Shown: positions 41,889-45,562 of the stretch, piece after piece
How the letters are laid out: each line of letters starts with the position of its first letter
How positions within the stretch are numbered: the first letter of the stretch is position 1
Origin: an uncultured Clostridium sp.
GTDB lineage: Bacteria > Bacillota > Clostridia > UBA1212 > UBA1255
Length of the DNA: 45,562 nt
Assembly (NCBI GenBank): GCA_900543695.1
Contig: UQSG01000023.1
Location: 1-45,562 of the forward strand
Direction: 5' to 3'
Notes under the pieces: generated by a model
Told to the model about the DNA's origin: nothing
Database searches by the model: none
Seen by the model: only the letters and a program-made list of their open reading frames with translations
Position numbers and translations under genes: made by a program

Positions 41889-43077
41889 AACCGGAATCCC
41901 CATCGTCCCAATCATCGTCAGCTTCCCGGTCATAGTCGCTGCCGCCGTCGTCGTAATTGGTATCGCCGTAATTGGTATTGCCGTGATCATCATAGTTGGT
42001 ATCGTTGTAATCAGTGACACCGTCATTATTCGGGCCATAGTCCGTATCATTGTAATCGGTGACGCCGTCGTTGTTCGGACCGTAGTCGGTATCGTTGTAG
42101 TCGGTCACGCCGTCGTTGTTGGGGCCGTAGTCGGTGTCGTTGTAGTCGGTCACGCCGTCGTTGTTGGGACCGTAGTCTGTGTCGTTGTAGTCGGTGACAC
42201 CATCGTTATTGGGGCCGTAGTCGGTGTCGTTGTAGTCGGTGACGCCATCGTTGTTGGGACCGTAGTCGGTGTCATTGTAATCGGTCACGCCGTCATTATT
42301 CGGGCCGTAGTCGGTATCGTTGTAATTGGTGGAACCGCTGCCGGTGGCCGGGGTTCCGCTTTGCGTGCCGGCAGTCTTATGTTCCGCCTTGACAACCTTG
42401 CCGGTAACCGCGTGGATGTCATACTCGTACTCGTTCCCGTTCGCCATGAACTCCAGCTCAAAAACCGAGGTTCCGTCGTTGTGGTCGAATTCCTTATCGT
42501 CAAACACCGCGTCCGCTGCATCGACATTCGCCTGTGCAAGCGCAATTTCCTGCGCCTTTTCCAGCGTGATGTAGGGGGACGGCTTGCCGTCCTTAGCGTA
42601 GGCAGGATCATAGTCATCGTCGTCAATGGTCACGATACCGGAGGAAAGCTCCAATCCCCTGACCGCTTCCTGCGTGCTGGCGCTCATATCAGCCAGAAAA
42701 TCGTCGCTGGGAAGTACCGAGCCCGGCTCCAGCTGCAGGACGATGTTCTTTTTGTTGCCGTCGATGTCATCCACAAAGTAGCCCGCTTCGTTGATTTCTA
42801 CGATCAGATCCTTTAAAACATCCTCGCAGTCTTTTCCGATATAATCCGGATAGGCCTCCACAATGCCTTTTCCGTCGTCGTTCCTGCCGGTCAGGGCAGT
42901 AACCTTGCCATCCCGGTTGTATTCGAGCTGGATTTCCGGATTGACGCTCAGGGTGAGGATGCCGGTTTCCTTCAGCGCCGTTCCTTCCTGTGCCGGCGCC
43001 CCGCATCCGGCCAGAAGGACTGCCGACGCGACAGCCAGGGAAGAGACCGCTGCAAAAAGTTTTCTTCTCAGTTTCAT
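41878..43077 (-). CDS. RsgI-domain/PepSY lipoprotein with seven acidic repeats
   Basis: A 399-residue lipoprotein; ATG at 43077 with AAAGGAG upstream (a longer frame reaches 43134 without one). Lipobox LLAGC (Cys25). Residues about 38-140 match the extracellular RsgI domain (LTLSVNPEIQLEYNRDGKVTAL...NDDG), with N46-P47 where RsgI proteins self-cleave. Residues about 167-234 are a PepSY-like domain (ITLEKAQEIALAQANV...YEYDIHAVTGKVV). Then seven tandem 15-residue repeats, core DTDYGPNNDGVTDYN, and an Asp-rich tail. It has its own sigma-I-like promoter and no anti-sigma N-terminus, so it may be a decoy, co-sensor or calcium-binding surface protein. Confidence 0.8.
   Translation of the reverse strand: MKLRRKLFAAVSSLAVASAVLLAGCGAPAQEGTALKETGILTLSVNPEIQLEYNRDGKVTALTGRNDDGKGIVEAYPDYIGKDCEDVLKDLIVEINEAGYFVDDIDGNKKNIVLQLEPGSVLPSDDFLADMSASTQEAVRGLELSSGIVTIDDDDYDPAYAKDGKPSPYITLEKAQEIALAQANVDAADAVFDDKEFDHNDGTSVFELEFMANGNEYEYDIHAVTGKVVKAEHKTAGTQSGTPATGSGSTNYNDTDYGPNNDGVTDYNDTDYGPNNDGVTDYNDTDYGPNNDGVTDYNDTDYGPNNDGVTDYNDTDYGPNNDGVTDYNDTDYGPNNDGVTDYNDTDYGPNNDGVTDYNDTNYDDHGNTNYGDTNYDDGGSDYDREADDDWDDGDSGYDD
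42002..42330 (-). repeat. 45-bp tandem coding repeat, seven copies
   Basis: Copies are in register every 45 nt (the GPNNDG codons centre near 42031, 42076, 42121, 42166, 42211, 42256 and 42301), with silent third-base differences between copies. That indicates selection on the protein or old duplication, not recent slippage. Confidence 0.9.
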
Positions 43078-43138
43078 AGTACTTGCTCCTTTCGGTTCCG
43101 CTTGTTTTTGGCTTTTGTTTTGCCTTACACTCATAGAT

Positions 43139-43166
43139 TACGGAAACGGGTTTTCAAAACCGGGGT
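43139..43166 (-). promoter_or_regulatory. sigma-I-type promoter of the repeat lipoprotein gene
   Basis: Minus strand ACCCC (43162-43166), 19 nt, CGTA (43139-43142). It is the same arrangement and spacing as upstream of sigI, including the G after ACCCC and the C before CGTA. It lies between rsgI and the lipoprotein gene, 61 nt before the ATG. Confidence 0.6.
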
Positions 43167-43190
43167 AAGCCGGAAAAATTTTTGAAAAAT

Positions 43191-44249
43191 TCAATCGTCA
43201 TCGTCCGGGTCGTTGTCATCGTCTGAATCATCATCCGAATCATCATCGTCATAGCCGTTGTCGCCGTCGTTATCGTCATTGTCGTTGTCGTCATCGTTGT
43301 TATCCGGATCATAATCGGTGTCTCCGTCCGTATAATCCGTGACCCCATCGCTGCCGGGACCATAGTCCGTATCCACAGGCGGCGTACTGGCGGAAGGCGG
43401 TGTATAACCCGTGTCTCCGTCATTTCCGGGACCGTAATCCGTATCCGTATACACCGGCGAACTGCTGGCCGGCGGCGTATAGTCGGTGACGCCGTCGTTA
43501 TTCGGGCCGTAATCGGTATCATCATAATCGGTGGCGTTGGAAGAGGTCGGAGGCACAACTACGGGGTGAGACGGCTCAGACGAGGAAGGCGAGGTTAGCT
43601 CCGGCTGAGAAGTGCTCGGCTGAGAGGGAGTCGAAGATGAACTGTTTTCCGGGCTTTCCTGACCCTGCCCGTCCTGATGGTTCATAATTTCTATTGTAAT
43701 GGTAATCCGCCCGTCCAAATGCTCTGTTACTTTGGTGCGCAGCTCCGTCCCATACTCCCGGAACAGGGCTTCGTCCGGGGAATCGATGGAAAAGGAAACC
43801 CGGCCGCCCTCCGACAGGAACCCCATTTCAATGGCCCGGTCGATCAGCGCGTCGGCAACCGTTACCTTGTCTTTCCCCTTGCCGTCATAGCCCTCCAGCA
43901 GCGTTTCCCCGTCTTCATTCGCCCCTGTCAGCCCTACAACCGTGCCCTGCCGGTTCAGATCCATCTGTACTTCCGGGTTGATGGTCAGATATATGGACGA
44001 ATAGGGCTGGATATAGTTCTGGTAATAGCCGATGCCAAAGAACAGAAGGAAACAGGCTGCAATCGCCGCAATGCCGCTACCGATCCACCGGACGGTATGC
44101 CGCTGCCTTTCCGGTGTTTCCTTCATCAGCACCGGATCATACACCGTCTGCCCGGTTTCGTATCGCAGATTTGCCGCTTTTAGAAAGCGCCCCTCTTCAT
44201 CCAGAAGAACCGCGTAGCCGGGGTGGCATTCCATAACCAGATAGCTCAT
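43191..44249 (-). CDS. rsgI: anti-sigma-I factor RsgI-like protein with acidic tail
   Basis: A 352-residue protein. Residues 1-50 are the cytosolic anti-sigma domain (YLVMECHPGYAVLLDEEGRFLKA); helix 54-76 crosses the membrane; residues about 84-195 are the extracellular RsgI domain (SIYLTINPEVQMDLNRQGTVVGLTG), with the conserved N91-P92 known as a self-cleavage site in this family. A Ser/Pro-rich linker follows, then three degenerate DTDYGPxxDGVTDY units and a tail of almost pure Asp/Asn. No carbohydrate-binding domain is present, unlike the cellulosome RsgI proteins. It overlaps sigI by 4 bp (ATGA). Confidence 0.9.
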   Translation of the reverse strand: MSYLVMECHPGYAVLLDEEGRFLKAANLRYETGQTVYDPVLMKETPERQRHTVRWIGSGIAAIAACFLLFFGIGYYQNYIQPYSSIYLTINPEVQMDLNRQGTVVGLTGANEDGETLLEGYDGKGKDKVTVADALIDRAIEMGFLSEGGRVSFSIDSPDEALFREYGTELRTKVTEHLDGRITITIEIMNHQDGQGQESPENSSSSTPSQPSTSQPELTSPSSSEPSHPVVVPPTSSNATDYDDTDYGPNNDGVTDYTPPASSSPVYTDTDYGPGNDGDTGYTPPSASTPPVDTDYGPGSDGVTDYTDGDTDYDPDNNDDDNDNDDNDGDNGYDDDDSDDDSDDDNDPDDDD

Positions 44250-44965
44250 CGCACTGCCACTCCTTTCATCACCTGTTTCAAATGCCCGCGGATGATTTCA
44301 TACCCGTTGGTATAAATCAGAAGCAGGGCTACCATATACTTGCGGTGCCGCTCCAGCGTCTTGCGCTCCACACCGCTCCCCGTTGCCAGCTGCCCGATGG
44401 GCAGGCGTTTTGTCTTTAAAAAGTCCTCCAACAGCTCCGGGTTCCCCTTTGCGTATTCCAATGCTCTCCGGCAGGCGTCCAGCGTCCGCTGCTGCTTAGG
44501 GCAGTTGTCCGCCACATCGCTGAGGCCGACGCCGAATTCCTGCATTTGCCGCGTCAGCTCCTCGATCTCTGCGCGGGTCGCGTCCCGCAACGCTGTTTCT
44601 TCGCGGGGATCCCTGTCGTCCGCCAGAGTCTCTCCCAGAGTTGCGTCTTCTTTTCCTATCGGTGCATCCAGCGATAGGACGCGGCTGTGACGCTGTTCTC
44701 TGCGGCTGTAATCAACCAGGCGGCTTCGGATCAGCATGGCCGCATATTTCAGGAAGGAACCCCTGGTGCGGGAATACCCGCCGATTGCCTCGTGAAAGGC
44801 CATCATGGCGATACTCAACTCATCGTCCTGCCCCTCCATGGGAGGACGCTTTAAGAACTTTGCCGTTTCCGCCTTGATGAACGGCAGATACTGCCGGACA
44901 AGCGCATCGGCGGCCTGCGCGTCCTTCTGCGCCGCAGCTACACTGCGCACGATCTCATGCTCCAT
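44246..44965 (-). CDS. sigI: RNA polymerase sigma factor SigI
   Basis: A 239-residue sigma-70-family factor of the SigI group. The region 2 helix is ALVRQYLPFIKAETAKFL...DELSIAMMAFHEAIGGYSRTRGSFLKYAAMLIRSRLVDYSRRE; the C-terminal SigI-specific DNA-binding part contains KTKRLPIGQLATGSGVERKTLERHRKYMVALLLIYTNGYEII. The invariant pairing with rsgI confirms the call. ATG at 44965 with AGGAG 11 nt upstream is preferred to a GTG at 44977 overlapping that site. Probably autoregulated through the upstream ACCCC/CGTA element. In other species it responds to heat, wall stress or polysaccharides. Confidence 0.92.
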   Translation of the reverse strand: MEHEIVRSVAAAQKDAQAADALVRQYLPFIKAETAKFLKRPPMEGQDDELSIAMMAFHEAIGGYSRTRGSFLKYAAMLIRSRLVDYSRREQRHSRVLSLDAPIGKEDATLGETLADDRDPREETALRDATRAEIEELTRQMQEFGVGLSDVADNCPKQQRTLDACRRALEYAKGNPELLEDFLKTKRLPIGQLATGSGVERKTLERHRKYMVALLLIYTNGYEIIRGHLKQVMKGVAVR

Positions 44966-44995
44966 GCTGTTATACACTCCTGTCCATCCATAGAA

Positions 44996-45023
44996 TACGG
45001 ATGCGCTTTGTTTTTTTCGGGGT
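44996..45023 (-). promoter_or_regulatory. sigma-I-type autoregulatory promoter of sigI
   Basis: Minus strand ACCCC (45019-45023), 19 nt including an A7 tract, CGTA (44996-44999), 31 nt before the ATG. From memory, sigma-I promoters in Bacillus and Clostridium thermocellum have ACCCC-like -35 and CGWA -10 elements. Confidence 0.6.
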
Positions 45024-45455
45024 CGCCCATTTGCAAAAGATCAAAAGCTACAAAAATCCAGCATCTATATTAACTGCAAAATGTAAAGTTGAAAATAAAG
45101 AGCAGGAAAAATATATGTAAAATCAGGATAATCCGCTTCAAAAAGAGCGCCGCTTTTCATAGAATAAAAGAAAGTGGTTCTATGAATTTCCGGAAGTACG
45201 AAGCCTTATCGCCTACCTATGCACGCTAGCCGAGCAGGGGTATCGCTTTGAATAGTTTGCACGGTGAAATACCGTCCTCACCAGGTCTTATCAATCTGAG
45301 CAATCAAATGCTCTTCACTAAGAAAATTTTCAAAAATTTTTCATAACAGTGGTTGTAAAATTTACAAGTGAAATTTAGGATTGGGATATAATTTTGTAAG
45401 ATTATATGTTGATTAGACTATGCGGCTTATATTAAATAGAAATGAGGTAACTACT
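45024..45455. other. 432-bp AT-rich divergent region
   Basis: No gene is seen. It contains a perfect palindrome TTGTAAA-A-TTTACAA (45353-45367), then TATAAT at 45387-45392, which may form the promoter and operator of the final gene, though no good -35 exists at 17 nt. A short hairpin ACGGT-GAAAT-ACCGT is near 45260. Confidence 0.5.
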
Positions 45456-45562
45456 ATGACTTACAAAACCATCGTGATCGACTATGCGCCCAAGGCAAAG
45501 AAGATGGCCGCGGCCATTGAGAAAACCGCCAACGAAAAGGCGCAGGACGGCTGGGAGCTGGT
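45456..45562 (+). CDS. small protein, DUF4177-like, N-terminal part (cut by window edge)
   Basis: ATG at 45456 with GAGGT 7 nt upstream. The 35 visible residues run MTYKTIVIDYAPKAKK, an Ala/Glu/Lys-rich helix, then AQDGWELV. The ending QDGWELV and the strand-helix-strand layout resemble DUF4177 proteins, small cytosolic proteins of unknown function. The gene continues beyond the window. Confidence 0.6.
   Translation, partial: MTYKTIVIDYAPKAKKMAAAIEKTANEKAQDGWEL

Noticed and set aside
42002..42330. Regular 45-bp repeats as a CRISPR or satellite
   Set aside because: The period is a multiple of three, copies differ mainly at third codon positions and the frame stays open.
41722..42816. 364-codon plus-strand open frame rich in Val/Ile/Gly repeats
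   Set aside because: It is the antisense of the 45-bp coding repeats of the lipoprotein gene; no ribosome site, and the sense frame has clear domains.
43173..43188. 16-mer TTTTCAAAAATTTTTC also found at 45327-45342 in opposite orientation
   Set aside because: Low-complexity AT sequence; such a match is expected by chance in a window of this size.
45160..45258. Short frame ending in FPEVRSLIAYLCTLAEQGYRFE
   Set aside because: Only about 30 codons, no start or ribosome site; possibly a gene relic but too short to assign.

Overview
The window comes from an endospore-forming member of the Bacillota, most likely class Clostridia. The evidence is two sporulation genes (a SipL-like SPOCS/LysM protein and spoIIR), a sigI-rsgI pair, a DnaD/DnaI-type helicase loader pair, a class B sortase, a CpsB/CpsD-type capsule kinase system and strong AGGAGG ribosome binding sites. 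All calls come from reading motifs by eye; no database search was possible.

Layout. 0-0.3 kb: tail of an IS transposase cut by the window edge. 0.4-2 kb: sipL-like gene. 1.9-5.3 kb (minus strand): phospholipid operon PAP2 phosphatase - LPG-synthase-type membrane protein - pssA - psd. 5.4-8.4 kb (minus): secreted PIG-L deacetylase and Rho with a long disordered insert. 8.5-16.4 kb (minus): a run of sugar oxidoreductase, chain-length regulator, BY-kinase, PHP phosphatase, surface LRR/anchor-A protein, sortase B, DnaD and DnaI/DnaC-like loader, many with overlapping ends. 16.4-19.9 kb (minus): spoIIR, an HTH protein that looks like a dead Y1 transposase, a DUF4846 protein and a DUF624 protein. 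20.1-24.5 kb: pgi (plus), convergent with GerMN lipoprotein - ddl - murI - unknown. 25-28.6 kb: SGNH hydrolase, zinc-ribbon membrane protein, small phasin-like protein and ABC1/UbiB kinase. 28.6-36.1 kb: DMT transporter, heterodimeric ABC exporter, NUDIX, amidohydrolase, GNAT and E2-like acyltransferase. 36.3-37.2 kb: secreted protein with a sortase-like tail. 37.35-38.95 kb: large serine recombinase lacking its catalytic N-terminus. 39.0-45.0 kb (minus): sigI - rsgI - repeat lipoprotein - VTC polyphosphate-polymerase domain - DUF4956 - CotH kinase.

Two signals stand out. First, the sigI cluster carries two near-identical promoter-like elements (ACCCCG, 18 nt, CCGTA; the ACCCC and CGTA cores are exactly 19 nt apart in both). 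One lies upstream of sigI and one upstream of the repeat lipoprotein gene. RsgI and the lipoprotein also share an RsgI-type extracellular domain and the same acidic DTDYGPNNDGVTDY-type repeat. This suggests a sigma-I-controlled envelope module that drives a VTC/DUF4956/CotH apparatus. Second, seven copies of an inverted repeat, TTTTTACT-N15/16-AGTAAAAA, occur only in three divergent intergenic regions (19.9, 24.6-24.9 and 26.6 kb). Three of them sit just upstream of sigma-A-like promoters, and their cores all differ. They look like operators for an unidentified regulator or a novel small intergenic repeat family.

No tRNA, rRNA, riboswitch or CRISPR array was recognised.
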